A stretch of DNA of 64,000 bases from Arachidicoccus sp. BS20 (lineage in GTDB: Bacteria; Bacteroidota; Bacteroidia; Chitinophagales; Chitinophagaceae), in the NCBI RefSeq assembly GCF_001659705.1, contig NZ_CP015971.1:992001-1056000 (forward strand), read 5' to 3'. How positions within the stretch are numbered: the stretch's first letter is position 1; every line of letters starts with the position of its first letter. This document shows, piece by piece, positions 35,145 through 45,363 of the stretch. The notes under the pieces are model-generated. The model searched no databases, was not told the origin of the DNA, and saw nothing but the letters and a program-made list of their open reading frames with translations. A program made the position numbers and the translations under genes.

Positions 35145-35687
35145 ATGTTGAAAAATACACAGGTATTACATCCTTGGCACGGCGTGGAAACAGGCAAAAA
35201 CGCGCCGGAATTTGTAAATGCAGTTATCGAAATTCCGCAAGGTTCGCGCATGAAATACGAGATTGACAAACCGAGCGGCTTACTGAAATTAGACAGAGTT
35301 ATATACTCTTCTTTCCACTATCCTGCCAATTACGGTTTCATTCCGCAAACTTATGGAGATGATAAAGACCCTTTGGATATTTTGGTTATTTCAAGCATGA
35401 GCATTCAACCTTTGTGCATCGTAGAAACCAAAGTTATCGGCGTAATGCAAATGCTGGATGGCGGCGAGGGGGACGATAAAATTATTGCCGTTGCAGCTAA
35501 CGATCCAAGCATTAATTATTACGAAAATATTGAAGAGTTGCCCAAGCATTTTTTCAGCGAGTTGAGACACTTTTTTGAAGAATATAAAACACTGGAAAAT
35601 AAAACCGTAAAAGTGGAAGAATTCGGCAACAAAGCAATGGCTTTGGATATTATTAATAAAGCAATAGAAGCGTATAAAAATCTATAA
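35145..35687 (+). CDS. ppa: Inorganic pyrophosphatase, family I
   Basis: Cytoplasmic enzyme hydrolysing pyrophosphate to drive biosynthesis. It has 180 residues with family motifs [36 protein letters not shown] (the aspartates of the DxDxxD-type metal site, cited as about residues 63-84) and [12 protein letters not shown]. The HPWHG sequence at the N terminus is usual in this phylum. It has its own promoter box and is followed by a small membrane-protein gene. Confidence 0.96.
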   Translation: MLKNTQVLHPWHGVETGKNAPEFVNAVIEIPQGSRMKYEIDKPSGLLKLDRVIYSSFHYPANYGFIPQTYGDDKDPLDILVISSMSIQPLCIVETKVIGVMQMLDGGEGDDKIIAVAANDPSINYYENIEELPKHFFSELRHFFEEYKTLENKTVKVEEFGNKAMALDIINKAIEAYKNL

Positions 35688-35743
35688 TGCACCATCGTGG
35701 ATAAAAAACAAAAAACATAGTTTTCGTTTTTCTGTTTTTGTCC

Positions 35744-35751
35744 TACATTTG
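35744..35751 (+). promoter_or_regulatory. -7 box of the small membrane protein
   Basis: TACATTTG with 16 nt to the ATG at 35768. It argues against the earlier in-frame start at 35738. Confidence 0.5.
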
Positions 35752-35767
35752 TCAAAATTTTACTGAA

Positions 35768-35947
35768 ATGGAAACAACATCAAGAGGAAAATACTGGGCA
35801 TGGTTTTTTGTATGGTTGGTCATCATTATTTCATTGCTCATTTGGCTAAGACAATGGTTTTGGTTGGCGTTGCCCGGCACGCTCACTTATTTCGTAAAAG
35901 CTATGGGCATAATTGACGATAACAAAAAAGAAGACCAGTTTTATTAA
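35768..35947 (+). CDS. Small single-helix or hairpin membrane protein
   Basis: A 59-residue protein, unrecognised. After a short polar start (METTSRGKY) it is almost entirely hydrophobic and rich in tryptophan (WAWFFVWLVIIISLLIW, then WFWLALPG), and it ends in a charged tail (DDNKKEDQFY). It probably spans the inner membrane once or twice. It is followed directly by a strong terminator, which together with its own promoter box makes it a credible independent gene. Confidence 0.65.
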   Translation: METTSRGKYWAWFFVWLVIIISLLIWLRQWFWLALPGTLTYFVKAMGIIDDNKKEDQFY

Positions 35948-35972
35948 TCTGTTTTCCCGGTTTTAAATAATT

Positions 35973-36007
35973 AAAAAGGAATGATGTTAAACGTCATTCC
36001 TTTTTTG
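35973..36007. terminator. Terminator after the small membrane protein
   Basis: AAAAAGGAATGATG (35973-35986) pairs with CGTCATTCCTTTTT (35992-36005), with a 5-nt loop and a T run. Confidence 0.85.
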
Positions 36008-36015
36008 TTGCACTT

Positions 36016-36094
36016 CGTCATTCCGAATTTATTTGGTGTCGCCGGTTTTTCAATTCAACATCTTGTCGGATGCTGAAATAAGTTCAGCATGACG
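36016..36094. repeat. Palindromic dispersed repeat, copy 1
   Basis: The left end CGTCATTCCGAATTTATTTG and the right end ATGCTGAAATAAGTTCAGCATGACG (quoted by position 36070-36094) are inverted versions of one another with decayed centres. The same element, better conserved, is at 45189-45265. Confidence 0.65.
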
Positions 36095-36100
36095 CGTGAA

Positions 36101-37582
36101 TTACTTTACTTTTATCAATTCCACGCCATGTGAATTAACCTTTGTATCAAATCCTTTCTTGAATTTACCCAAATCTTTCTTACGCCACAAGTCGCGCACA
36201 GTAAGCGTTTCGGACAAATTCAACTCTTTCCAATCTACATGAATTGTTTTTGCTTCTTTGGATAAATTGAAAATACCGATAGCGTGCGTTCCATCTTCCA
36301 GTTGCTTTACCCAAATTTGATAATCATCTTTTTTAATAATTTGCTGTGCTTGTTTTCCCAAAATATCCTGGTCTAAAGCGAGCACTTCATCATTGGTCAA
36401 AAGGCTTGTGGTAAAATTATCCAGCTTGCTCATATCGCAACCTATCAGCAACGGTGCCGACAACAAGCACCAAAGGCTAATGTGCGTGTATTGCTCGTCA
36501 GGCGTGAGTTTCGTAGGATGAAGATTATCGCTCCAGCCGAGCATTCCAACCACCAGCATGTCTGGGTCATTCCAATGTCCCGGACTGGCATACGGATACA
36601 AAGGCGCTTGTCTCGACCAAATTGAAGTAAGGCTTCCCCACGAATCGTTGATGTCGCCTGTGGTACGCCAACTGTTGCCATTCACATTTGCACCCCATTT
36701 CCATACATCGCGCCAGCCATACTGACAAAGGCTGTAATAAATATCGCGCGGCTGTTGCAGCAACGCTTTCTGCATGATTGTATATGGTTTTATAAACGCC
36801 GCATCAGTAGTATCGCCTTCTGCACGATAAACAGAATCGTAACTGCACCAATCGTATTTTAAGTAATCAACGCCCCAGCTTGCATAAGTAGCAGCATCCT
36901 GCAACTCATGTTGATACGAAGCCAGAAACCCACCGCAGGTGCGCGTTCCGGGCGATGAGTAGATACCGAACTTTAGACCTTGTGCGTGAAGCCAATCGCT
37001 TAATGATTTCATGTCAGGAAATTTTTCGTTGGGCGAAATGGTTCCGTCGGCATTGCGCTGCGCAGCTTCCCAACCGTCGTCAATATTGATGTAGCTCCAA
37101 CCGTAATCAATTAATCCTTTATCAATCATCGCCCGCGCAGACGATTTTACCCTGTCTGCATTCACGCTCAAACCCCAGCAATTCCAGCTATTCCAACCCA
37201 TCGCAGGCGTAAGCCCAAGTTGATTACCCACTTTAATTGTAAAATTTCTTTTGTTCTTTCCCAAAGCATTGGAAACGGTTACTTCCATTTTGTAATCGCC
37301 TGCATTTTTCAACGCGCCTGTAATAACGCCGGTGCTTGCATCGACCGATAACCCTTGCGGAAGGTTTTTCACTTCGTAATGCAAAGGCTTTTGTCCCGAT
37401 GCAGCAATTTTATATATCACGGGCGAGTTTGGGCGCACGCCAAAAACTTCTGCACCGTTGATATGCGGCTTCGGCGATGGCGGCGGCGTAAGAATGTATT
37501 TGTCCAAACTGTCGCTTTGCGAAAAAGATGCACAAGCGATTAACGTGAAAGCCAATGAAGACAATAGTTTCAGCGATTTCAT
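36101..37582 (-). CDS. GH27 alpha-galactosidase with N-terminal Ig-like domain, secreted
   Basis: Exported retaining glycosidase of 493 residues, expected to remove terminal alpha-linked galactose. A signal peptide (about 1-22) is followed by a putative Ig (He_PIG) domain at about 45-120 (LPQGLSVDASTGVITG) and the TIM barrel starting LTPAMGWNSWNCWG. The nucleophile is D244 in LKYDWCS and the acid/base is D310 in TTGDINDSW. A C-terminal beta domain closes the protein. It is alone on its strand between a repeat and the S41 peptidase pair. Other GH27 activities cannot be excluded. Confidence 0.92.
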   Translation of the reverse strand: MKSLKLLSSLAFTLIACASFSQSDSLDKYILTPPPSPKPHINGAEVFGVRPNSPVIYKIAASGQKPLHYEVKNLPQGLSVDASTGVITGALKNAGDYKMEVTVSNALGKNKRNFTIKVGNQLGLTPAMGWNSWNCWGLSVNADRVKSSARAMIDKGLIDYGWSYINIDDGWEAAQRNADGTISPNEKFPDMKSLSDWLHAQGLKFGIYSSPGTRTCGGFLASYQHELQDAATYASWGVDYLKYDWCSYDSVYRAEGDTTDAAFIKPYTIMQKALLQQPRDIYYSLCQYGWRDVWKWGANVNGNSWRTTGDINDSWGSLTSIWSRQAPLYPYASPGHWNDPDMLVVGMLGWSDNLHPTKLTPDEQYTHISLWCLLSAPLLIGCDMSKLDNFTTSLLTNDEVLALDQDILGKQAQQIIKKDDYQIWVKQLEDGTHAIGIFNLSKEAKTIHVDWKELNLSETLTVRDLWRKKDLGKFKKGFDTKVNSHGVELIKVK

Positions 37583-37717
37583 TATTTAAAATTTAGTTTA
37601 AAGAGAGATAGTGAAATTATAAGTTTTTATTGAAAATAAAACACATTGAAACCGATAAATAATTTTAACGCCCTTTTTTCATTCATCATTTTATTTTTAA
37701 TACATTAAGATCTTCCC

Positions 37718-39973
37718 ATGAAAATTTTGAAAAGAACAATTGGACTAACCTTTTTCTGTTTATTCATAAATATTATTTCTGGTAAGAGCCAGCAAAAAAA
37801 TACATATAATTTTTCTTTTGAAAAAACAAATGCGGCACATAAGCCGGAAGGATGGACTTTATCTTTTGGTTCTCAAAACGCTGGTTATACAACACAACTC
37901 GATTCATCTGTCGTTAATGACGGGAAATATTCTTTAAGCATTTTTAAAACAAACAATGACACTACAACGTATGGTGTAGCTGAATATACAATTCCGGCAT
38001 ATTATAAGGGAACAAAAATAAAATTGACAGGATTCTTAAAAACGGAAAATATTGCAAAAGGAGATGTAGGTTTTTGGATACGAATTGATGGGAATAGAAA
38101 AAGATTACAATTTGGCGATATGCATTTATCAGGTATTCAAGGTACGAACGATTGGAAAGAATATAGTATTGAATTGCCTTATGATTCGGTCAATGCAAAG
38201 CAAATTGTTTTCGGCGCAGTTTTATCCGGCGAGGGCAAAATATGGGTGGACAATATTCATATATATTTGGATAATCAACCGATTGAATCTGCTTCTTTAA
38301 AGGATTTATTTCCTGCGAAAAAAGATACTTCCTTCTCGGTTATTTCAGGAATTTCATCTATTGATTTAAACACTGACAAGATAAAATTGTTAACCAATCT
38401 CGGCATGATTTGGGGATTTCTAAAATATTATCATCCGGCAATTACACAAGGAAAATATAATTGGGACGCAGAACTTTTCAGGCACTTACCACAAATTTTA
38501 AAAACCGAAAACAATAAAATTGCATACAAAACAATTGAACAATGGATAGATAGTTTAGGCGTTGTTCCCGTTTGTAACAACTGTGCCGTAATTCCTGCCG
38601 ATAAAATAAAACTGAAGCCTGATTATGGTTATTTGTTCATACCGAATAATCTTCCGGCTTCTTTGTTAAAGAAGCTCGAATTTATCAAGAACAATTATAC
38701 CCCTGTAACCGAACAATATTATGTAGGATATGCCCAAGCCAGAAATCCATCTTTTACCAACGAAATTCCTTATTCAAATTCTTATCCCGATGCAGGCATC
38801 AGACTTTTGGCGTTGTACAGGTATTGGAACATTATACAATATTTTTATCCCTCACGTTATTTAATCGGCGAAGATTGGAATAAAGTATTAACCAAATTCA
38901 TTCCGAAATTTATCAATGCAAAAAACAGCAAAGAATATACTGCTGCCTGCCTTGAAGTGATTGCGAATATTCACGATACGCATGCAGGTATCTGGAGTTA
39001 TCCGCCGGCTTTGGATTCATTGAAAGGCGCTTATATGGCACCTTTTCAAGCTAAGTTTATTGAGGACAAACTGGTGGTTACAGGCTATTATAAATATACA
39101 CCGGAATTAAAGGATTCTATCCATATCGGAGATATTATCGAAAAAATTGATGGTGTTTCTGTTGATTCTTTAGTCAAAAAATATTTGCCTTTAACACCCG
39201 CTTCTAATTATGAAACGCAGCTAAGAGACTTGCCTACGGTTTCGCAGGGCTTCTTACTTAGAAGCAACAATAGAAAAGCACAACTCATAATAAAAAGAGA
39301 AAATCAAGAATTCCTGGTAACAGTTTCAAAAATTCATTCGAATAACATCAATCCTTCATCGGGCTTTGAAGAGTTATCAGGATATAAAATACTTGCTGGC
39401 GGAATTGGCTACATTTTTCCGGGAATGCTAAAAGACGATGACATTACTTCCATCAAAAAAGCATTTGCAAACACCAAAGGTCTGATTATAGACCTGCGTA
39501 GTTATCCATCTTCTTTCATGCCGTTTACTTATGGCGCGTGGCTCAAAAATAAGCCAAGCCCTTTTATTCGTTTCACGCAGGTATCTTTAGATTTACCCGG
39601 ATGTATAAATTATGGTGCAACCCTTTCCAACGGAGAGAACAATGCGAATGCTTATAAAGGTAAAGTTGTAATTATCGTCAATGCATCAACTCAAAGCAGT
39701 GGAGAATATACGGCGATGGCATTAAGTACAGCTCCTAATGCAACAGTAATAGGCAGCACTACCGCCGGAGCCGATGGTAATGTTTCAACAGTCATTCTTC
39801 CCGGGGGAATTTCTTCCTGGATTTCCGGGCTTGGGGTTTATTACCCTGACGGAACGGAAACACAAAGAAAAGGCGTGAAAATAGATATTCTCGTTAAGCC
39901 TACAATCAAAGGCATTCGAGAAAGAAAAGACGAGTTATTGGATAAAGCAATGCAAATAATTGAAAACAGTTAA
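37718..39973 (+). CDS. S41 family peptidase with N-terminal lectin-like domain, first of a tandem pair
   Basis: A 751-residue exported protein. The signal peptide (about 1-25) is followed by a beta-sandwich domain resembling carbohydrate-binding modules (about 30-190, with GWTLSF and KIWVDNIHIYLD). An S41-associated helical region (LGMIWGFLKYYHPAI) and a PDZ-like stretch (IHIGDIIEKIDGVSVDSL) come next. The tail-specific protease domain has the likely nucleophile S660 in TQSSGE. The Lys of the Ser-Lys dyad is not seen at the usual place (GSTTAGADGN), which suggests a tricorn-like variant. A closely related copy starts 39 bp downstream. Confidence 0.85.
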   Translation: MKILKRTIGLTFFCLFINIISGKSQQKNTYNFSFEKTNAAHKPEGWTLSFGSQNAGYTTQLDSSVVNDGKYSLSIFKTNNDTTTYGVAEYTIPAYYKGTKIKLTGFLKTENIAKGDVGFWIRIDGNRKRLQFGDMHLSGIQGTNDWKEYSIELPYDSVNAKQIVFGAVLSGEGKIWVDNIHIYLDNQPIESASLKDLFPAKKDTSFSVISGISSIDLNTDKIKLLTNLGMIWGFLKYYHPAITQGKYNWDAELFRHLPQILKTENNKIAYKTIEQWIDSLGVVPVCNNCAVIPADKIKLKPDYGYLFIPNNLPASLLKKLEFIKNNYTPVTEQYYVGYAQARNPSFTNEIPYSNSYPDAGIRLLALYRYWNIIQYFYPSRYLIGEDWNKVLTKFIPKFINAKNSKEYTAACLEVIANIHDTHAGIWSYPPALDSLKGAYMAPFQAKFIEDKLVVTGYYKYTPELKDSIHIGDIIEKIDGVSVDSLVKKYLPLTPASNYETQLRDLPTVSQGFLLRSNNRKAQLIIKRENQEFLVTVSKIHSNNINPSSGFEELSGYKILAGGIGYIFPGMLKDDDITSIKKAFANTKGLIIDLRSYPSSFMPFTYGAWLKNKPSPFIRFTQVSLDLPGCINYGATLSNGENNANAYKGKVVIIVNASTQSSGEYTAMALSTAPNATVIGSTTAGADGNVSTVILPGGISSWISGLGVYYPDGTETQRKGVKIDILVKPTIKGIRERKDELLDKAMQIIENS

Positions 39974-40012
39974 AAAGATAACCTATATTTTTAATACATA
40001 AAATTCTTCCTC

Positions 40013-42291
40013 ATGAAAATTTTCAAAAGAATAATTGGATTGATGTCTCTCTGTTTACTAATAAGCATTATTTCTGGTAAAGCACAAATACAAAATCAAT
40101 ATAATTTCTCTTTTGAAAGAATAGACAACAAGCATCAACCAAGCGGTTGGATTTTTCAAAATAGCGGTTGTACCGTACGACTTGATACATCGGTGGTTTA
40201 CGACGGGAAATATGCTTTAAATATTCTTAAAACCGACAGTGGCGAAAATACATTTGGTGCTGCTGCCTATACAATTCCGGCAAATTACAGAGGGACGAGA
40301 ATTAAATTGACAGGATTTATAAAAACTGAAAATATTGAAAATGGTCTGGCTGGATTGTCGATGCGCATAGATGGTTCAGAAAAGCAATTGGCATTCGATG
40401 ATATGGACAATAGAGGTGTTCATAGAACGACCGATTGGAAAGAATACAGCATTGAATTGCCTTACGATTCAGTAAATGCGAAGCAAATTGTTGTTGGAGC
40501 TTCATTATCCGGTTCCGGAAAAATGTGGGTAGATGACCTGCACATATATTTGGATAATAAACCGATAGAAGTTGCTCCTGCAAAAGAATTGCTTCCTGCA
40601 GCAAGAGATACATCATTTTCGACGAATTCAGGAACAACATCAATTATATTAAATAGAGATAAAATAAAGCTATTGACTAATCTTGGAATGATTTGGGGAT
40701 TCTTAAAGTATTATCATCCTGCAATTATACAGGGAAAATATAACTGGGACGCGGAACTCTTTAGGCATTTACCCTTAATATTAAAGGCACCTGATAACAA
40801 GACTGCTTATAAAATAATTGAGCAATGGATTGATAGCTTAGGCGCTGTTCCGGCTTGTAAAAATTGCGCTCTTGTTCCTGCCGACAAAATAAAGCAGAAA
40901 CCCGATTATGGCTATTTATTCATTGCCGGCAATCTGCCTAAAACTTTAAAAGAGAAACTTAAATTCATTCGCGATAATTACAAGCCTGTATCCGAACAAT
41001 ATTATATATCAAAGTTCCCCTCCATCGGTAGCGCTGTTTTCCAAAATGAACTCCTATATGAAAATAGCAGGTATGTGGACGCCGGTACACGACTCATAGG
41101 CTTATACCGTTTTTGGAATATCATACAGTATTTCTTTCCTTCCCGTTATTTAATCGGAGAAGACTGGAATAAAGTGCTTCCTGAATTTATTCCAAAATTC
41201 ATTAATGCAAAAGACGATAAAGAATACACATCGGCTTGCCTTGAAATCATTGCACGAATACACGACACCCATGCAAATATTTGGTGGAGCAACTATTCCA
41301 CTGCGCTGGATTCTATAAAGGGAATGTATATGACTCCTTTCCAGGCTAAATTTATCCAGAATAAACTGATTGTTACTAATTATTATAAAGACACATTTGA
41401 AATAAAAAATAAAATTCACATCGGAGACATTATTGAAAAAATAGATGGGATTCCGGTTGACAGTTTAATAAAAAAATATTTACCATTGACGCCTGCCTCA
41501 AACTACGATGCTCAGTTGCGTGATATGCCTTCCGCAAATGGCTTCTTATTAAGAAGCAATAAGCAAGAAGTGAATTTACAAATAAGAAACAACGATACTG
41601 AGCGACAAATAACTATATCTAAGGTTTCAATATCGAAAATTGACCAAACAATTGATTATTCTGACCCTACACAAACATCGGGATATAAAATGCTGCCAGG
41701 TAATATCGGTTATATTTATCCAGGTAAATTAACCGATACAGATATTTTTACCATCAAAAAGCAATTTGCCGACACAAAAGGCTTGATTATAGATTTGCGC
41801 GTTTATCCCGCTATTATGGATATAGCTGTTCTTTCGGTGCATGGCTCAAAAAAGAGTTGACACCTTTCGCATATTTCACATTAATAAACTTAAATCTTCC
41901 AGGTGCTATAAGTATCGGCGATACAAGTTCAACCGGGAAATACTGTGGAGGAGTAGCAACTACCGAACATTATAATGGTAAAGTTGTAATCATTGTAAAT
42001 ACTTCTACTCAAAGCAATGGAGAATTTACTGCAATGGCATTAAGTACTGTACCGAACGCTAAAGTAATCGGGAGTACAACGGCAGGTGCAGATGGAAATG
42101 TTTCTATTATACGTTTACCCGGCGGAATAGCTACATGGATATCGGATTTAGGAGTTTATTATCCTGACGGCACAGAAGCACAAAGAAAAGGTGTGAAAAT
42201 AGACATTCCCATAAAACCTACCATCAAAGGCATTCGCGAAGGGAAAGATGAATTGTTGGATAAGGCAATGCAAATAATTGAAAGCAAATAA
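40013..42291 (+). pseudogene. Second S41 peptidase copy, split by a frameshift
   Basis: A tandem paralogue of the preceding gene, alike from the start codon context to the last residues (DELLDKAMQIIE). The first frame runs from 40013 to a TGA at 41858-41860 and loses similarity at residues DLRVYPAIM. The paralogue's continuation (GAWL..., then NTSTQSNGEFTAMAL with the conserved Ser, then the C terminus) is carried in another frame from about 41816 to 42291. A one-base loss, or two-base gain, within 41811-41820 explains this. The product made from the first frame would lack the active-site Ser. A sequencing error is the alternative, because everything else is well conserved. Confidence 0.85.
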
Positions 42292-42294
42292 ATC

Positions 42295-43836
42295 CTACTT
42301 CCTTTCCAAAAACCGTTCCCGCCTCACAACCTGTACAGGCACGTTTCTGATTTTACTTTCGAGCCAAGCTTTGATATCAAGATACAAAAACGAGCGCGTT
42401 TCCAAAGGGTTGTTTTCCAGTTTTTCCAACTGGTTTTTCAGCTTCCGAAATTCCACCAAAACCTTTGCAGGCGATAGTTTGAATGATTTTTTTAAGAAAG
42501 AAAAAATAGCTTCCTCCACAATGCTCAGGTTTTTCATATTCGCCATAAAGCGATAAACCGATTTCAGTAAATATTCCAGCAAATCATCATTGCCCAGTTC
42601 ATAATGCGCAATCAAATGCAGTAAACGCGCATAACATTGCAAATCCGTACGCAGGTCAGATTTCCGGTTGATAATTTTGTTGAGATAATCAATCGCTTTT
42701 TCATTGTCGCCACTACCGAAATACAAACACGCAATTTTATAATAAAACACCAGCACACGATGCGTATCCACGTGTAATTTATATTCTTCTAATTTTTCTT
42801 CAATATAAGGCACAAGCGTTATCCCTTCGGTAAAAGTTCCTTCCAAAAAATGCTTGTTAATCTTCGCCGTGTACAAATACATAAACACCTGAATGCCAAT
42901 ATTGGCACTGCTTTCAGCGATTTTACTCTTACTGAAAGTTTCAAATTGTTCCAGCACTTCGTTGAACTTTTCAAAGTTATTGGTGTCGAAATGCGCGCTC
43001 AGTAAATTGTGAAACGCCTTGATAAAAAGCACGGGTTCTACCTTTTGCATTTCGGGATGAGCGATAAAAACATCCAGCCATTTTTGCGTGTAGCGATAAA
43101 ACATCCGCAAGTCCTGCAAAATAAAATTGTACCACGAATATGCCTGATACAAATATAATTTCTCATAAAATGACAATTCCAAATCTTTGACATTCGGCAG
43201 ATTGGTTTTGAAAAAAAGCTCGATTGCCGTTACGTCTTTTTCGTCGCGCACGTGACCAAGACGAATATACCAACCGTACAATTGCAGCGTAAGATTGGAC
43301 AATTTATTTTGTAGTGAAATGTGATTATTTACAATTTCCACTTCTTCCGAAAGCGATTCGGCTTTATCTTTTATACTGCGCGTAATGTGCAGCAATTCTA
43401 TCTTTTTTTCCAGTTCCAAAGCCAGCAGCAACGATGTATTTTGGTTGTGCGAATATGCCAGTTGCTTTATTTTATCCAGCATTTTTAAACTTTGCAAATA
43501 CAAGCCTTTGCTGTGCAAAATCCGTGCATAAGCCATTTGCTCGTTGAGTTGCATCTCTACATTTTTATCGTCGTTCAGGGTGCGCAGCGAAGCCAGAATC
43601 TGCTTGCTCAAATGCGCCTTCATATTGGACAGCTGTTGCTTTTTAATTGCCTTGTTTTTCTTCAGCAAAGAATCTTCATCATACTCATCCATCTTATCGA
43701 GCGCATCAAAAAGCTGCACAATTTTTAAATCGTCGTCGCCCGACGCTCTTTTAATAAATAATTTAAAATTGCGCTTTTCACTCTTTTCGAGCGATTTTAT
43801 GAGTTGAAAAAGTTCGTCTGTACTTCGGTTAGGCAT
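42295..43836 (-). CDS. Conserved helical (TPR-like) protein of unknown function
   Basis: A 513-residue soluble protein with no signal peptide. It is almost all helix, with repeats resembling degenerate TPRs (for example YFGSGDNEKAIDYLNKII near residue 377) and a basic N-terminal region (LIKSLEKSEKRNFKLFIKR). I recognise no enzyme motif. It ends 3 bp from the frameshifted peptidase stop (convergent) and reads away from leuA. A scaffold or protein-interaction role is a guess based on the repeats. Confidence 0.75.
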   Translation of the reverse strand: MPNRSTDELFQLIKSLEKSEKRNFKLFIKRASGDDDLKIVQLFDALDKMDEYDEDSLLKKNKAIKKQQLSNMKAHLSKQILASLRTLNDDKNVEMQLNEQMAYARILHSKGLYLQSLKMLDKIKQLAYSHNQNTSLLLALELEKKIELLHITRSIKDKAESLSEEVEIVNNHISLQNKLSNLTLQLYGWYIRLGHVRDEKDVTAIELFFKTNLPNVKDLELSFYEKLYLYQAYSWYNFILQDLRMFYRYTQKWLDVFIAHPEMQKVEPVLFIKAFHNLLSAHFDTNNFEKFNEVLEQFETFSKSKIAESSANIGIQVFMYLYTAKINKHFLEGTFTEGITLVPYIEEKLEEYKLHVDTHRVLVFYYKIACLYFGSGDNEKAIDYLNKIINRKSDLRTDLQCYARLLHLIAHYELGNDDLLEYLLKSVYRFMANMKNLSIVEEAIFSFLKKSFKLSPAKVLVEFRKLKNQLEKLENNPLETRSFLYLDIKAWLESKIRNVPVQVVRRERFLERK

Positions 43837-44010
43837 CGTAATTTTATTTCTCTGAAACTATTGATATTGCTGTATTTTATGAAAATTTAACAGCATTTTA
43901 CGTCGTAGAATTTTACCTATTTTGATTTGTGTCAAAACCAACTGCAAGATACATTTGAAAGATTAAATAAAACATTAACTACGCAGCGTGCTGCATTCAA
44001 AGATAAAATT

Positions 44011-45168
44011 ATGGCAGAAGAAAAAATTTATATTTTCGACACAACGCTTCGCGATGGCGAACAGGTTCCGGGTTGTAAATTAAACAATCAGGAAAAAACG
44101 AAACTTGCATTAAAGCTTGAAGAACTCGGCGTTGATATTATCGAAGCGGGATTTCCTATTTCAAGTCCGGGCGATTTTCAGTCGGTGGAAGAAATTTCAA
44201 CTGTAATAAAAAATGCGACCGTTTGCGGATTGACACGCGCAGTACAAAAAGATATTGAAGTTGCCGCAGAAGCATTGAAAAAAGCCGTTCGCCCGCGTAT
44301 TCACACGGGCATCGGTGCGAGCGACAATCATATCAAATACAAGTTCAATACTACGCGCGAAAACATCATTGAACGCGCGGTTGCTGCGGTAAAACTGGCA
44401 CGCAACTTCGTTCCCGATGTAGAATTTTATGCGGAAGATGCTGGTCGTGCAGATTTGGTTTTTCTTGCACAACTCATTGAAGCAGTGATTGCCGCAGGCG
44501 CAACGGTTGTGAACATTCCCGACACGACAGGTTTTTGCTTGCCGCATCAGTACGCCGAAAAAATTTCTTACTTAGTAAATAATGTAAAAGGAATTGAGAA
44601 TGCGATTATTTCCTGTCATTGCCACAACGATTTAGGTTTGGCAACTGCCAACTCTCTCGCAGGCGCTATCGCAGGCGCACGGCAAATCGAATGTACTATT
44701 AACGGACTTGGCGAACGTGCAGGAAATACTTCACTCGAAGAAGTTGCAATGGCAATTAAAAAGCATCCTGAAACCGGCTTTACAACAAGCATCGATTCTA
44801 CCAAATTGCTTGATTTGAGCAAGCTCGTTTCCGACACGATGCGTATGCCTGTGCAACCGAATAAAGCGATTGTAGGCGACAATGCATTCTCGCATTCTTC
44901 GGGCATTCATCAGGACGGATTTTTGAAAGAAGCAACCACTTACGAAATCATCGACCCGCGTGAAGTGGGCGCAGATGTTTCTAAAATTGTTTTGACCGCG
45001 CGCAGCGGAAGAAGTGCGCTGGCGTTCCGTTTCCGCAAATTGGGATTTGATTTTACCCGCGACGAAGTGGATGAATTGTATGCAAAATTCTTGGAAGTAG
45101 CCGATGCCAAAAAAGAGGTAAGCGATGAAGATTTGCAGGAATTGGCAGTAAGTTTGAAAACGGTATAA
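44011..45168 (+). CDS. leuA: 2-isopropylmalate synthase, short form without regulatory domain
   Basis: First enzyme of leucine synthesis, condensing acetyl-CoA with 2-ketoisovalerate. It has 385 residues from the ATG at 44011; an upstream TTG in frame would add 28 unrelated residues. The TIM barrel begins [15 protein letters not shown], with the metal-binding Asp and Arg, and has the HxH metal site in [14 protein letters not shown] and the GLGERAGN and HSSGIHQDG motifs. It stops after a short linker region, so the C-terminal LeuA dimer domain that binds leucine in E. coli is absent. Homocitrate or citramalate synthases are related, but the leuCDB neighbours favour leucine synthesis. Confidence 0.9.
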   Translation: MAEEKIYIFDTTLRDGEQVPGCKLNNQEKTKLALKLEELGVDIIEAGFPISSPGDFQSVEEISTVIKNATVCGLTRAVQKDIEVAAEALKKAVRPRIHTGIGASDNHIKYKFNTTRENIIERAVAAVKLARNFVPDVEFYAEDAGRADLVFLAQLIEAVIAAGATVVNIPDTTGFCLPHQYAEKISYLVNNVKGIENAIISCHCHNDLGLATANSLAGAIAGARQIECTINGLGERAGNTSLEEVAMAIKKHPETGFTTSIDSTKLLDLSKLVSDTMRMPVQPNKAIVGDNAFSHSSGIHQDGFLKEATTYEIIDPREVGADVSKIVLTARSGRSALAFRFRKLGFDFTRDEVDELYAKFLEVADAKKEVSDEDLQELAVSLKTV

Positions 45169-45188
45169 ATAATAATGATGACGTTCGC

Positions 45189-45265
45189 CGTCATACCGAA
45201 CTCGTTTCGGCATCTCTTGGCAAAACTTTTTCAATGATAGATGCTGAAATAAATTCAGCATGACG
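45189..45265. repeat. Palindromic dispersed repeat, copy 2
   Basis: CGTCATACCGAACTCGTTTC on the left is the inverted counterpart of AGATGCTGAAATAAATTCAG and CATGACG on the right. It fills the leuA-leuC gap and is alike to 36016-36094. Confidence 0.7.
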
Positions 45266-45363
45266 TGCAAGCGTTTTCAGTAATTGTAATTATCGTTATC
45301 GTTTAAAGATAAGTCCTTAATTCACTCAATACCTTAATGGTAAAAAAATAAATTCAAATTGAT

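Noticed and set aside
43837-44010. Possible leucine attenuator upstream of leuA
   Set aside because: I looked for a Leu-rich short frame and a terminator. The in-frame TTG extension has few Leu codons and no terminator follows.
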